Source: DASZWJ01 sp963813895
Lineage (GTDB): Bacteria > Pseudomonadota > Gammaproteobacteria > JAURND01
Direction of reading: 5' to 3'
Length of the DNA stretch: 64,000 nucleotides
Assembly: GCA_963813895.1 (NCBI GenBank)
Contig: CAWFAS010000003.1
Location: 62,001-126,000 of the forward strand
Both the position numbers and the translations under genes were made by a program. Shown piece by piece: positions 16,317 to 25,273 of the stretch; the stretch's first letter is position 1, and every line of letters begins with the position of its first letter. The notes under the pieces are model-generated. The model made no database searches, had not been told where the DNA came from, and saw nothing but the letters and a program-made list of their open reading frames with translations.

Positions 16317-17969
16317 CTAATATGGATTCAAGCCCGTATTGTTTCTTACAGGTTCAGATTGAAGTTGTTTAGGTTTAGGACTTGAATCGAACTTATTCAA
16401 TCCTCCACGCGCACTTGATGATAAGCCGCCACCGCTGTGAGGACTATTTGGTGTTAGTCCAGTTCTTTGGGTAATTAATCTATTACTGGTTGATGCAGAG
16501 TTTGGAGAGAGCGGCTCGCCAGATAAGTTCGATAGTTTAAGCCCAGCTCCTAATTTTATTTTTAATGTAGCGAAGGAGGATTTTGTTCTCCCATGACCAC
16601 GCTGCTCTTGATTTAACGATTTTAAACTATTTTCAAGTTGTTTTTGCATCCTACTGATAGCCCCTAAACAAGTTCCATAAGCAATGACGATGTCACCATA
16701 TTGTTCTTTAGGATATTTTATGCTGTTCGTCGGATCACTATGACGACCATATCTAACTCCGATGAATTCAGCTTGGCTCTGAAGTTGATTTAGAGTTTTT
16801 TGCAGCATTTTTTTATCTTTGCTTTGTAATAGACCTGTTGCCTGATTAAGCAAAATGTGTGCTTTCTCGATATATCCGGCTGCTTTATTATGAGCTGAGT
16901 CATTTTTTTCGAAAATATTCTTCTTTTTTACCTCTTCCGGCATAGGATCTGCGATTTGGGAGACTATATCTTCCACGTGTGCGGGGGGCGGGTAATTTCC
17001 GCGGGAGATATCAGGTTTTCTTGTTTGATAATCACTGTTGAAAGTATCTTTTATAAAGTTTAGTACAAAACTAAATTTATGGCCCTGGTAACTAAACAGA
17101 TCAGCAAAGGTCTGCCCTGCCTTTTTCATTTGAACCAATGGATCTAAATGCTCATAAACGGTAGTAAGATCTAGCTTCTGCTGTTCCCGCTCTGCATTAA
17201 TACACAGATAATTTACGCAGGCTTCAAGGATTTTTTGACATGCTGCAAAAAATCCTTTGTCAAAGGCCATTCTAAACATTATTTTAGTATTTATATGCTC
17301 TGGATTTAATATAGGTGTGCCTTCTGGATTTGTTCCTTCTCTAGTCAGAGGAAACATTCCAGTATTATCAATATTAGCCTTAGGGTTATAAGCATCAACT
17401 AACTCTTTAAACCGGTCTAAGTGGAAGGCTGTCGGGTCCTTTAACGGAGTTAACAAAAATGGAATAGTGCTGGGAGAACTTTTTGAATCTGTTGAGGATA
17501 AGCTACTGGATTGTAAAGCACTTGAACTACTTGCAGCTGAGGAGCTTGGAGTATTTGCTGCAGAGGTGAATGAACTCTGCAAAATTTCTGGAGTTATTTC
17601 TTTTTGAGATTTTAATTCACGCAGGGTATCAAGAGTTTCTACTTGCGCTGTAACTGCATGCAAACTACCATTGATAGTTTCTAATAGGGTGGTGACGTCA
17701 GCTGCTTGGAAGGCTAATAATTCAGCCATACTGTCCCCTTTAGCAGTTAATCCTAACTGGGAAGTGATTTTTTCAATTAAATCGATAGATTGTTTAACCC
17801 CAGCCTCTAGAAAGGCTTTATAGCCTTCTAATTGTTCCTTTGGAGTATTTTGAGTCTTAATGTTCTCGATGTATGGAAGATATTTCTGGGTAAGATCTGC
17901 AAATGCTTTATTTACTAATTCAGAAAAATTTTCAGCGGTGGCTTTTACTTCGCCTAGGTGGGTTGACAT
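16317..17969 (-). CDS. Unrecognised Ser-rich protein, about 550 aa
   Basis: I recognise no family. The ATG at 17969 (MSTHLGEVKATAENF) is chosen because the longer frame to 18032 runs into a large palindrome; AGGT lies nine bases upstream. The N-terminal 130 residues are helical and coiled-coil-like (LTQKYLPYIENIKTQ, LLAFQAADVTTLLETI). A Ser-rich linker of about 35 residues follows (SSSAASSSSALQSSSLSS). A helical core comes next, and a Gly/Ser/Pro-rich tail ends in NTGLNPY. No signal peptide or membrane segment is seen. This make-up fits secreted effectors of intracellular Legionellales, but that is inference without a recognisable motif. Confidence 0.6.
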   Translation of the reverse strand: MSTHLGEVKATAENFSELVNKAFADLTQKYLPYIENIKTQNTPKEQLEGYKAFLEAGVKQSIDLIEKITSQLGLTAKGDSMAELLAFQAADVTTLLETINGSLHAVTAQVETLDTLRELKSQKEITPEILQSSFTSAANTPSSSAASSSSALQSSSLSSTDSKSSPSTIPFLLTPLKDPTAFHLDRFKELVDAYNPKANIDNTGMFPLTREGTNPEGTPILNPEHINTKIMFRMAFDKGFFAACQKILEACVNYLCINAEREQQKLDLTTVYEHLDPLVQMKKAGQTFADLFSYQGHKFSFVLNFIKDTFNSDYQTRKPDISRGNYPPPAHVEDIVSQIADPMPEEVKKKNIFEKNDSAHNKAAGYIEKAHILLNQATGLLQSKDKKMLQKTLNQLQSQAEFIGVRYGRHSDPTNSIKYPKEQYGDIVIAYGTCLGAISRMQKQLENSLKSLNQEQRGHGRTKSSFATLKIKLGAGLKLSNLSGEPLSPNSASTSNRLITQRTGLTPNSPHSGGGLSSSARGGLNKFDSSPKPKQLQSEPVRNNTGLNPY

Positions 17970-18004
17970 AGCTATAATACCTGTAAGATTTCTATCGTAA
18001 GAGT

Positions 18005-18189
18005 TAGGGGTTGTGCAATAATAACTTTTCACTTTTAGTGCTTATATTAGGCTCATATTTGAATGTTTTATCCCTAAGAAAAATGTGCGCATAGTCGTTC
18101 TATGTAAGCGTTTTTCTTAGGGAGAAAGCGTTCAAAGATGAGCCTAAGATGAGTGCTAAAAGTGAAAAGTTATTATTGCACAACCCCTT
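18005..18189. repeat. 185-bp near-palindrome
   Basis: The left end TAGGGGTTGTGCAATAATAA and the right end TTATTATTGCACAACCCCT are reverse complements, and pairing continues through ACTTTTCACTTTTAG, TTAGGCTCAT and TCCCTAAGAAAAA almost to the centre. Mismatches are few and scattered. The whole element behaves as one giant hairpin. It sits in the 18033-18381 gap upstream of rdgC and of the leftward unrecognised gene. Confidence 0.85.
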
Positions 18190-18381
18190 AGAGTCTATGT
18201 TAGCACTGTCTACTTAACAAATTATTAAACTAAAGACATTCAGCTTTTTATCCAGGCTTGCTATACTTTTAATGATCAACCAGCTTTCCTAATACTCCTT
18301 GGCTCAGCCTCATCAGGAAAAAAACCCTGGTTTTTCTCAGAATATTCTGAACAATACCTTAATAAATGGCGTGAATATAAA

Positions 18382-19302
18382 ATGTGGTTCAAACAAGCAC
18401 AGATCTTTCAGCTCTCAGCTCCCCTCCGTTTTGAAGCAACCGCGCTGGGTGAGCATTTACAATCATTATCTTTTTCTCCTTGCCTTCCCAGCTTGCCTTT
18501 TAGTTGTGGCTGGATTTCACCGGTTGAATTAGACAACACCACTCTGGTACATGGTGTAAATGGCTATATGCTGATATGTCTGCAATTAGAAGAAAAAATA
18601 CTGCCTGCAGTCGTAGTACGCCAGGAGGTGGAAAATAAGGTAAAGGAAATAGAAGCCTTACGAGAGCGTAAGGTTTCTCAAAAAGAAAAATATGCTTTAA
18701 AAGACGAAATTACGCAGACATTACTCCCGCAGGCGTTTAGCAAGCTATCGCGTATATATGCTTATTTTGACACGCGAAATAACTGGTTAGTTTTGGATAC
18801 AGTACTCGCTTCTAAAAGCGGGAAATTTTTAGAAATCCTGCAAAAATCTTTACCGGAAATCATAGTACAACCTATAGCCACCGCAAGGATATCGGCTGCT
18901 CTGACACGGTGGTTACTGCACGAAGAGTACCCCATAGGATTAGGAATAGAAAAATCCTGCGTGCTTGGCGACCCGGCTAAGAAAAGCCGAGTTATTCGCT
19001 GCCAGCAACAGGATCTATCAGCCAATGGAATACAATGGATTATAAAAGATGGTTGCCAAGTTCAGCAGTTGGGGCTTTCATGGCGGGATCATATCGAATT
19101 TGTGCTGGCGGATGATCTTTCCTTGCGCAGTATCAAATTTCAGGATCAGGTGATTGCTCAAGCTAAAGATATGGAGCCGGAAACTCGGCAACAACAGTTC
19201 GCAGCGGATTTTTTTATCATGACTGAGGTGCTTTCCGGTTTGCTGAAGGATCTGGTGGGTTCTTTAGAAGAGGCTGTGAAGGAGGATACAGTGGCGGCTT
19301 AA
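18382..19302 (+). CDS. rdgC: Recombination-associated protein RdgC
   Basis: 306 residues, close to the usual 303. RdgC forms a ring around DNA and limits RecA filament formation. The start MWFKQAQIFQLSAP and the following CGWISPVELD are typical of the family. The middle has the charged helix EVENKVKEIEALRERKVS, and the C-terminal part has IEFVLADDLSLRSIKFQD. The start has only a weak ribosome binding site, but it coincides with the conserved N-terminus. Convergent with ftsK, with a MITE-like repeat between them. Confidence 0.92.
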   Translation: MWFKQAQIFQLSAPLRFEATALGEHLQSLSFSPCLPSLPFSCGWISPVELDNTTLVHGVNGYMLICLQLEEKILPAVVVRQEVENKVKEIEALRERKVSQKEKYALKDEITQTLLPQAFSKLSRIYAYFDTRNNWLVLDTVLASKSGKFLEILQKSLPEIIVQPIATARISAALTRWLLHEEYPIGLGIEKSCVLGDPAKKSRVIRCQQQDLSANGIQWIIKDGCQVQQLGLSWRDHIEFVLADDLSLRSIKFQDQVIAQAKDMEPETRQQQFAADFFIMTEVLSGLLKDLVGSLEEAVKEDTVAA

Positions 19303-19393
19303 TTATGTGCTTGGCTCTATTCTCTCCCTCTCCCTCAAGGCTGAGGGAAGCGAGCATTTAAAGTATCTTTTTTAAAGGAAGACTCAGTTAAAG

Positions 19394-19555
19394 TGCCACT
19401 AGAAACTGCCCCCATCCTAACCTTCCCCCGCAAGCGGGGGAAGGGACTGGTTGGGCAGGGTAAGTTAAGTTGTGGACCCATCTTATACCTAGCTCGAGCA
19501 AGTCCCTTCCCCCGCTTGCGGGGGAAGGTTAGGATGGGGGCAGTTTCTAGTGGCA
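19394..19555. repeat. MITE-like inverted repeat, copy B
   Basis: The arms 19394-19448 and 19501-19555 are perfect reverse complements over 55 bases, with a 52-base core. Each arm contains its own CTTCCCCCGC/GCGGGGGAAG palindrome. The core (GGTTGGGCAGGGTAAGTTAAG ... GCTCGAGCA in pieces) matches the reverse complement of the core at 2211-2348. It fills the 19303-19620 gap between convergent rdgC and ftsK and could stop transcription from both sides. Confidence 0.85.
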
Positions 19556-19620
19556 ATAATTCTGCAACCTCTTTATAAATAAATTTTGTGTTGATTCCCC
19601 AGTCCGCAAGGGAAGAGAAG

Positions 19621-22026
19621 TTACGGTGCTTCAATCGCGTTATTCTGAACCAACACTTCTCTACCACCCGTATGATCCATGCGACTTACCACACCGGCTG
19701 CTTCCATCGATTCCACGATATTGGCGGCACGGTTATAGCCAATTTTCAGTCGGCGTTGAATATTGGAAATAGAAGCGCGACGCGTTTCAATGACAATTTG
19801 CACAGCCTGATCATATAAAGGATCCTGTTCTCCAGAAAGATCACCGTCGCTGGCTGCCCCACCCTCAGCGCCAGATTCCGCATCTCCCGTTAAAATTTCG
19901 TTAAGGTACTGCGGTTCACCACGGCGTTTAAGATCCTTAACCAGACGATGTACCTCTTCATCAGCGACAAAAGCCCCATGAATGCGGATCGGTACGCCAG
20001 TGCCGGGGGCTAAATACAACATATCGCCATGACCTAACAATTGCTCAGCACCTTGTTGATCTAAAATCGTGCGTGAATCGATTTTAGAAGATACTTGAAA
20101 TGCAACACGGGTGGGAATATTTGCTTTAATTAACCCAGTAATAACATCCACTGAAGGCCGTTGCGTAGCTAAAATTAAGTGGATTCCTGCAGCACGTGCT
20201 TTCTGGGCTATACGGGCAATTAATTCTTCAACTTTTTTGCCCACTAGCATCATCATATCGGCAAATTCATCAACTAACACTACTATATACGGCAATTCTT
20301 CAAGGGCAGTTGGCTCTTGGGCGAAGTCCGGCTGCCATAATGGATCCATAATAGGAGCCCCTGTATCCATAGCTGTTTTAACTTTGGCATTATAGCCAGC
20401 CAGATTACGTACCCCCATTGCCGCCATTAGCCGGTAACGGCGATCCATCTCAGCCACTGCCCAGCGCAAAGCATTAGCCGCATCCTTCATATCAGTCACT
20501 ACCGGAGTTAATAGGTGAGGAATGCCTTCATAAATGGATAATTCCAGCATCTTAGGATCGATCAGAATCATGCGTAATTGGGCTGGGGTCGCCTTGTATA
20601 ACATGCTGAGCAGCATAGCATTGAGACCCACAGATTTTCCTGAGCCAGTGGTGCCGGCCACCAATAAGTGGGGCATTTTGGCTAGATCAACAATTACTGC
20701 ATTTCCGGCAATGTCTTTACCCATGGCTAAGGCCAGGGGAGAATGGGCATTTTGATATAGCTCAGAAGATAGAATTTCCCGCAAGCGAACGATTTCGCGG
20801 TCGACATTAGGCAGTTCCAGCCCAATGACCGGTTTGCCGGGGATGATCTCTACTACACGCACACTAATCACTGATAGCGAACGCGCTAAATCTTTAGCCA
20901 GCGCAGTGATGCGGCTAACTTTTGTGCCAGCAGCCAGCTGAAGTTCAAAACGAGTGACCACGGGGCCTGGATGTACAGCTACCACTTTAACCTGGATACC
21001 GAAATCTTCTAGTCGCAATTCTACTTCGCGTGATATCGCCTCTAATTGCTGATTACTATACCCTCTTATCTGAGTGTGATCTGGTGGATCTAATAATGAA
21101 AGTGGGGGTAACGTACCTGCTAAAGGGGGTTCAAATAATCCGGAAGGTTCAGGAATCCGTGGAATCACTTTGGGAGGGGTACGTTTAACGGTCGCCACAG
21201 GTACAATAGGTGGAGAAGAAATATAGGGCTCATCCGGATCGGGGGTTATTTCTATGTCTTTAAAGGAATCCATTTTGGGTTCCACCCGTCGCATAATCTG
21301 TGGCGTAGATTTACTGGCTGGCCGTTGCGGTGACTCTGGTTCTTCAGCGTCATCTGGCAATTCTGGTTCAGGCTCAAGGCTGGAATTTGTAGCCCATTGA
21401 TCAATGCGATGTGCCATGGCTTGAAAATAAGCACCCACTCGCCAGGCACGCTCTCCTAGATATTCAACCAGTCTGAGCCATGATAAGCCAGTAAATAGGG
21501 TAATCCCCGTTATAAATAGCCCTAATAATATCAGGCTGGCTCCAGAGTAATTAAAGAATCGAATCATGCTCAGAGCAATCCACTTGCCTAGCAATCCCCC
21601 ACCGTCACCCAGAGAGGCAATCCCCCAATGGATACTCGCTAAAGCGCAGCCTGGCACCAGAATAAATAAAAACCCTGCACCACGTAACATTAGGAAATAA
21701 GACAGGTAGTCAGTATCAAGTTCATCGCGATGACGAAAATATAGCCATGCACAGTAAAACAACATGACTGGGAATAGGTAAGCCAGATGGCCAAATAGAA
21801 AAAGTAAAAAATCAGAGATGAAAGCGCCAACTCGTCCGCCACCATTGATCACACTGACCGGCTGGCTAATATTTGACCAATGCGGATCTGAAGAAACATG
21901 GGTGAAAAGTGCTAAAAGTAAATAAAGAGACAATACACCCGTGACAATGAGCACACCTTCACTAAGGCGACGATTAAAATAGTCAGCGAACTTGGATGGT
22001 GTTGTTGTTTTTTGTTTTGATTTCAA
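19621..22026 (-). CDS. ftsK: DNA translocase FtsK
   Basis: 801 residues. It pumps chromosomal DNA at the division septum and activates XerCD at dif. The N-terminal 170 residues hold four membrane segments (for example GVLIVTGVLSLYLLLALF and GASLILLGLFITGITLF). A short Pro-rich linker follows (about 215-310). The motor has Walker A GTTGSGKSVGLN (near 480) and Walker B YIVVLVDEFADMM (near 580), then AQKARAAGIHLILATQRPS. The C-terminal winged-helix gamma domain (about 735-795, SISNIQRRLKIGYNRAA) reads KOPS sites. Linker length is like the short FtsK of non-enteric gammaproteobacteria. Confidence 0.96.
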   Translation of the reverse strand: MKSKQKTTTPSKFADYFNRRLSEGVLIVTGVLSLYLLLALFTHVSSDPHWSNISQPVSVINGGGRVGAFISDFLLFLFGHLAYLFPVMLFYCAWLYFRHRDELDTDYLSYFLMLRGAGFLFILVPGCALASIHWGIASLGDGGGLLGKWIALSMIRFFNYSGASLILLGLFITGITLFTGLSWLRLVEYLGERAWRVGAYFQAMAHRIDQWATNSSLEPEPELPDDAEEPESPQRPASKSTPQIMRRVEPKMDSFKDIEITPDPDEPYISSPPIVPVATVKRTPPKVIPRIPEPSGLFEPPLAGTLPPLSLLDPPDHTQIRGYSNQQLEAISREVELRLEDFGIQVKVVAVHPGPVVTRFELQLAAGTKVSRITALAKDLARSLSVISVRVVEIIPGKPVIGLELPNVDREIVRLREILSSELYQNAHSPLALAMGKDIAGNAVIVDLAKMPHLLVAGTTGSGKSVGLNAMLLSMLYKATPAQLRMILIDPKMLELSIYEGIPHLLTPVVTDMKDAANALRWAVAEMDRRYRLMAAMGVRNLAGYNAKVKTAMDTGAPIMDPLWQPDFAQEPTALEELPYIVVLVDEFADMMMLVGKKVEELIARIAQKARAAGIHLILATQRPSVDVITGLIKANIPTRVAFQVSSKIDSRTILDQQGAEQLLGHGDMLYLAPGTGVPIRIHGAFVADEEVHRLVKDLKRRGEPQYLNEILTGDAESGAEGGAASDGDLSGEQDPLYDQAVQIVIETRRASISNIQRRLKIGYNRAANIVESMEAAGVVSRMDHTGGREVLVQNNAIEAP

Positions 22027-22199
22027 TGGTTAACTCGTTTGCAGGGAGTTGGGAATTCGTCGATGTTTATCTTAGGCTCTGTCATCACAGATCCCCGCCA
22101 TGTCATTTCGCAGCTTGTCCGCGGAATCCAGAGGGTTGAGCCGTGCGTATTATAGGATCAGACCCTATGCAGATGCAATTCACATGTGCTCACTCCCCG

Positions 22200-23765
22200 T
22201 TAATCGTTGGTTTTGGTCCAAACCCCGAAGATAAAGCTATTGCTGAATTTACGTTTCCAGGTAGCTTTTCTTACTTCCGAACGTAATTTTTTAATGAAGT
22301 ACTTCTGGAAGTGCATGATTTTAAACTTTGCATTTCCCCAGCGTTTGTCCACCTCATCCAGCCATAACTGCATATTATCTGCTGCCAGTAAATTTTGTTG
22401 AGGGGGTGGTTTTGTAAAGGATTCCAAGAATAAAGAAAAACTCCACTGACTGAAATCGGTAGATAATAGTTGGTATAGCCATTTATGATAAGCTTCAGGG
22501 AAATGCTTAGGGCTAATATACTCCGGGCTGAAATGCCGAAGGAGTAATACCTTCCGATGGATCACTTCATGAGCCAGTATCAGAAAACTCATATAAATGC
22601 TTTTTTTGCTAGATAGCGAATCCCGCGGTGTTTGGTTAACCGTTCCATAATCAATTAAAAAGACTTCATTTGCTGACAAAATAAAATTCCAGGGACGAAG
22701 ATCGTTCTGGTAAAAACCATGCCTCTCAAATAGGGCTAATTGTTGCAGAATACCCATTAAAACCATTCTGGGATCATAATCAACGCCATCTTGAATAGCA
22801 TTTCCCAAACCAATCCCAGGCATTTTTTGTCGAAGCATCCAGGCATCTATCTTGCTAATATTGTAGGCATAGAGTTGAGGTAAGGTGCTGATTTTGGATT
22901 GGTTTTCTTTGAGGAAATTAATTTCCGCCTGAATTTCAGTGCGATTACTTTTAACTTTTGCTGCGGTCAAGCGATAATGCTTTAGCATATGAGTTTCAGT
23001 AAAATAATATCTGCGGGTACGCTGGTGTGGATGGATATTATTCTTAACCTCATGCTCAAAGCGCCGTCGCGAACGTTCTGTCCAATAGTCAAAGCGTTGC
23101 ATTGACCCATTAGCATACCAATAAGAATTGCTGCAAAAGAATAAAGGTTGATTGAGTTCTGATCTGCCGACAGCACAGTCGCCTATCTGTTCCAAGTAAT
23201 CAAATGACTGCAATATTTCGTAAGGGTCTTCAGGCAATGGTTTAAGCGGTTTTTTTGTGCTGCTTTGATAGGGGGATGTTATAAGCGCAATAGCCACTTG
23301 TTGTGATGAGATCCGCAGCAACTGCTGCGTCTGGTGTTGATCATTTTCACTCCAAGGCTCTGAAACGATTCCCAATCCTAACATTAGATCAAATGATCCT
23401 TGCTGCGGTAGTATTTCCAAGCAGGTCTCGGTGTCTGCGGCGATAAATGTTGCTGGGATAGCTAGCTCTTTAGCCAACTCCTGACACTTAAAGACATTAG
23501 TCGGCAAAGGATCAATTCCTACGACTTCATCACCAGCCATTCCCAGCTGTAAACTGAAGAAGCCTTGGCCGCATCCTAAATCTAAAACACGCAATGAACG
23601 ACCCAGTGATCGCCTTAGTTGGGAAGCAATTTTAGCAATTATGTTAAGCAAGGATTGTTGTGCTTCTGTGACAGAGTTGTTGAGGTGCTGAGTAAGGTCA
23701 CTATTGAGCTGTGAGAATTGTGTTGCTTGCGGAATTAATGGCTGAAAACAGGGATCGCTTTCCAT
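22200..23765 (-). CDS. WbdD-like bifunctional methyltransferase-kinase
   Basis: 521 residues with two catalytic domains. The N-terminal class I methyltransferase (about 40-215) has the SAM-binding VLDLGCGQGFFSLQLG and then VVGIDPLP. The C-terminal protein-kinase-like domain (about 290-440) has HGFYQNDLRPWNFIL as catalytic loop and VFLIDYGTVN in place of DFG. This order is that of WbdD, which caps O-antigen chains by phosphorylation and methylation and so sets chain length. The coiled coil that makes E. coli WbdD about 708 residues long is missing here. It is an orphan, far from the sugar cluster at 39-61 kb. The substrate is inference. Confidence 0.75.
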   Translation of the reverse strand: MESDPCFQPLIPQATQFSQLNSDLTQHLNNSVTEAQQSLLNIIAKIASQLRRSLGRSLRVLDLGCGQGFFSLQLGMAGDEVVGIDPLPTNVFKCQELAKELAIPATFIAADTETCLEILPQQGSFDLMLGLGIVSEPWSENDQHQTQQLLRISSQQVAIALITSPYQSSTKKPLKPLPEDPYEILQSFDYLEQIGDCAVGRSELNQPLFFCSNSYWYANGSMQRFDYWTERSRRRFEHEVKNNIHPHQRTRRYYFTETHMLKHYRLTAAKVKSNRTEIQAEINFLKENQSKISTLPQLYAYNISKIDAWMLRQKMPGIGLGNAIQDGVDYDPRMVLMGILQQLALFERHGFYQNDLRPWNFILSANEVFLIDYGTVNQTPRDSLSSKKSIYMSFLILAHEVIHRKVLLLRHFSPEYISPKHFPEAYHKWLYQLLSTDFSQWSFSLFLESFTKPPPQQNLLAADNMQLWLDEVDKRWGNAKFKIMHFQKYFIKKLRSEVRKATWKRKFSNSFIFGVWTKTND

Positions 23766-23840
23766 AGGATTTAAGTTCCTTGAATATTTATTTATAATGA
23801 GGTTACAGAAATTCGTACTTTAAGCAAATAGGTGTCATAC

Positions 23841-24308
23841 CTACACATACGGGTCAGCAATACCAAGCCCTTTTAACACTTCTACTTCAAGAGGCTCCAT
23901 AATAGCAGCCTGCGCCTCGGTCTCATGATCATAACCTAACAAATGTAGCACACCATGGATAGTCAGATGCGCAAAGTGAGCCAACCAAGATTTATTTTGT
24001 TGCTCAGCTTCGGTAAATACTACAGGAGTGCAAATTACCAAATCACCCAAGTAGGCAGGCAACTCGCCTGGCATGGGTTCAAAAGAAAATGACAATACGT
24101 TGGTAGGCCCTTGTTTATTCCGATAAGTCGAATTAAGCTCGGCACTTTCAGTCTGATCTACTAGACGGATAGTCAGCTCAAAGGAGCTCGCGTCTACTGG
24201 GAGTTTTTTGGCACCGGCCAAACCAGCCAATACCCAGCGACGGAATTGATAGCGACTGGGTAATTGTTCATGATCCGTGGCTTGTTGCAGATGTAAGCTT
24301 AATTTCAT
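23841..24308 (-). CDS. ybeY: Endoribonuclease YbeY (rRNA maturation)
   Basis: 155 residues, the usual length. A zinc-dependent RNase needed for 16S rRNA 3' end maturation and ribosome quality control. The metal motif HGVLHLLGYDHETE (about 120-133) has all three histidines. The upstream STYRNKQGPTNVLSFSFE is also typical. The start overlaps the stop of phoH by four bases (ATGA), so the two are translationally coupled. The order miaB-phoH-ybeY is the standard gammaproteobacterial one. The usual next genes (corC, lnt) do not follow. Confidence 0.96.
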   Translation of the reverse strand: MKLSLHLQQATDHEQLPSRYQFRRWVLAGLAGAKKLPVDASSFELTIRLVDQTESAELNSTYRNKQGPTNVLSFSFEPMPGELPAYLGDLVICTPVVFTEAEQQNKSWLAHFAHLTIHGVLHLLGYDHETEAQAAIMEPLEVEVLKGLGIADPYV

Positions 24309-25273
24309 CTTTCAGCCTTTTCATAGGCTTGGATGATCAATTGTACCAAGGGATGACGCACGACGTCATGCGCTTCGAAAAACGTAAAATGGATGTCTTT
24401 AATATCGTTTAATACTGCAATCGCATGTCGTAATCCTGAAGCTTCATTTTTTGGCAAATCTGTCTGGGTAATGTCACCGGTAATCACTGCCTTGGAGCCG
24501 AAGCCAATCCGAGTTAGAAACATCTTCATCTGCTCGCGCGTGGTATTCTGGGCTTCGTCAAGGATAATAAATGCTTCATTAAGGGTGCGTCCACGCATGT
24601 AGGCTAAGGGCGCTATTTCAATAATGTTTTTCTGGGTAAGCTTATCTACTTGTTCCATTCCCAGCATTTCATATAACGCATCGTATAATGGTCGCAGATA
24701 AGGATCAACTTTTTGTGCCATATCTCCTGGCAAGAATCCCAAACGTTCACCTGCTTCTACTGCTGGACGTACTAAAATAATACGTTGTACTTGGTCACTT
24801 TCTAACGCCGCCACAGCACATGCCACCGCCAAATAGGTTTTACCGGTACCAGAAGGCCCGACACCGAAGTTAACGTCATGGGTCTGGATATTTTTTACAT
24901 AATGGAATTGGTTAGGGCTGCGCGGATGAATTTTAACCAGGCGGGTAGAAATGACCAATTCATTATAATCTGGGGGCGGTTTTTTTTGTTCGCTTTGCTG
25001 ATCTATGGTTTGCAATAGCACGTGAATTTTGGCGAGATTGACATTGTTGGGGGTAGCCGTTTCCTCAAATAACCGCTGGATTATTTCCTGGGTTTTTTCG
25101 ACGGAACGCTTAGTGCCAATTATTTGAAAACCATTGCCGCGGTTGTTTATTTCTACACCCCAATAGCGTTCAATCTGGCGTAAATGCTCATCAAATTGGC
25201 CGCAAAGGTCTGCTAAGCGACGGTTATCAAATGGCATCAACGTAAGTTCCAGCGTATGTCTGGGTTTTTTCAT
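24305..25273 (-). CDS. ybeZ: PhoH-like ATPase YbeZ
   Basis: 322 residues. A PhoH-family P-loop ATPase thought to work with YbeY in rRNA processing or RNA quality control. An N-terminal KH-like part (about 1-90) precedes Walker A FGVGPSGTGKTYLAVA (near 140) and Walker B AFIILDEAQNTT (near 235), followed by TRIGFGSKAVITGDITQTDLP. Both ends overlap neighbours by four bases (miaB stop and ybeY start). Confidence 0.94.
   Translation of the reverse strand: MKKPRHTLELTLMPFDNRRLADLCGQFDEHLRQIERYWGVEINNRGNGFQIIGTKRSVEKTQEIIQRLFEETATPNNVNLAKIHVLLQTIDQQSEQKKPPPDYNELVISTRLVKIHPRSPNQFHYVKNIQTHDVNFGVGPSGTGKTYLAVACAVAALESDQVQRIILVRPAVEAGERLGFLPGDMAQKVDPYLRPLYDALYEMLGMEQVDKLTQKNIIEIAPLAYMRGRTLNEAFIILDEAQNTTREQMKMFLTRIGFGSKAVITGDITQTDLPKNEASGLRHAIAVLNDIKDIHFTFFEAHDVVRHPLVQLIIQAYEKAER

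Noticed and set aside
19335..19667. 110-codon open frame between rdgC and ftsK
   Set aside because: It reads the MITE-like repeat and the antisense of the ftsK 3' end; it has the same repeat-derived peptide as the frame near 2179-2361.
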